In this document: positions 63,780 through 64,000 of the stretch, piece by piece
How the letters are laid out: each line of letters begins with the position of its first letter
Position numbering within the stretch: the first letter of the stretch is position 1
Assembly (NCBI RefSeq): GCF_019799905.1
Contig: NZ_JABGCI010000001.1
Location: forward strand, 186,001 to 250,000
Source of the DNA: Trujillonella endophytica
GTDB taxonomy: Bacteria; Actinomycetota; Actinomycetes; Mycobacteriales; Geodermatophilaceae
Length of the DNA stretch: 64,000 nucleotides
Direction of reading: 5' to 3'
The notes under the pieces: model-generated
Told to the model about the DNA's origin: nothing
The model's database searches: none
Seen by the model: only the letters and a program-made list of their open reading frames with translations
Program-made: the position numbers and the translations under genes

Positions 63780-63811
63780 CCGGCAGCCGACGGGGGAGCG
63801 GGGGCTGCCGG
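63780..63811 (-). promoter_or_regulatory. Hairpin in the leader of the flavoprotein gene
   Basis: CCGGCAGCC / GGCTGCCGG perfect 9-bp stem, 33 bp upstream of the ATG. Possible attenuator or mRNA-stability element. The remaining bases to 64000 hold nothing I recognise as a gene or riboswitch. Confidence 0.4.
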
Positions 63812-64000
63812 TCGCCTTGTCGACCGCGGGGATCCGGTCGCCGACCCTTCTGCTGGACGTCGCCGCGACACGCTCCCGGGATGGCCGCGCGGCGTCCTCC
63901 CGGCTCCTACGTTTCCCGGCCGAGAGCCCGGACTCGCCTTGACTCGCGCGTCCGTGTGCCGACAGAACCATCGGGTCCCGTGCGGGACCGACGCAGATCA

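Noticed and set aside
63748..64000. Possible second SAM or sulfur riboswitch before the flavoprotein gene
   Set aside because: Read on the minus strand it has a GC hairpin but none of the conserved SAM-I or SAM-IV segments.

Overview
This window is a very GC-rich chromosomal segment from an actinobacterium. Protein style (GTG and even TTG starts, four-base GTGA/ATGA overlaps, a SAM-IV riboswitch, a DtxR/IdeR-type iron box, an LGFP-repeat secreted protein, a DesA3-type desaturase pair) together with a row of chemoreceptors suggests a motile member of the Geodermatophilaceae (Blastococcus, Geodermatophilus or Modestobacter-like). That placement is inference. The replicative helicase gene dnaB at the left edge and five parS-like palindromes built on a CACGTG core suggest a position not far from the chromosomal origin.

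Left part (1-16 kb). A dnaB gene interrupted by two inteins is followed by a SAM-dependent methyltransferase. Next comes a locus in which an NrtR-type Nudix regulator is divergent from an SPFH protein and an NAD-kinase-like protein, with two matching operators in the gap. A DesA3-type fatty acid desaturase with its FNR/2Fe-2S reductase is divergent from a PucR-type regulator. DNA polymerase IV is translationally coupled to a second methyltransferase. Then follow a SNF2-type helicase, a secreted DUF3152/LGFP metallopeptidase-like protein and an alpha/beta hydrolase.

Middle part (16-41 kb). There is a decayed GGDEF-EAL gene, an AraC regulator with VOC and YjbR genes, a PAS-GGDEF protein, phosphoglucomutase, a second PAS-GGDEF protein, an HMG-CoA lyase-like protein, a flavin reductase and a LOV-GAF-PP2C phosphatase. 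An iron-siderophore ABC system follows, with an IdeR box and one permease carrying a frameshift. The section ends with a stress-solute block: N-acetylglutaminylglutamine amide synthesis (asnO, ngg), two crcB fluoride-channel subunits, and trehalose synthesis (otsA, otsB).

Right part (41-64 kb). Five consecutive methyl-accepting chemotaxis proteins have almost identical signalling domains, shared upstream elements and an orphan 3' end, all signs of tandem duplication and gene conversion. The last section looks like one functional unit. A SAM-IV riboswitch leads a tightly overlapped operon encoding a BMP-type nucleoside ABC importer, a nucleoside hydrolase, and MtnK, MtnA, MtnC, MtnB and MtnD. 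A divergent class-I aminotransferase is the candidate for the last step. The arrangement predicts uptake of methylthioadenosine or a related sulfur nucleoside, hydrolytic cleavage, and full recycling to methionine, switched off when SAM is abundant. A DszC/SfnB-like flavoprotein gene converges on its 3' end.
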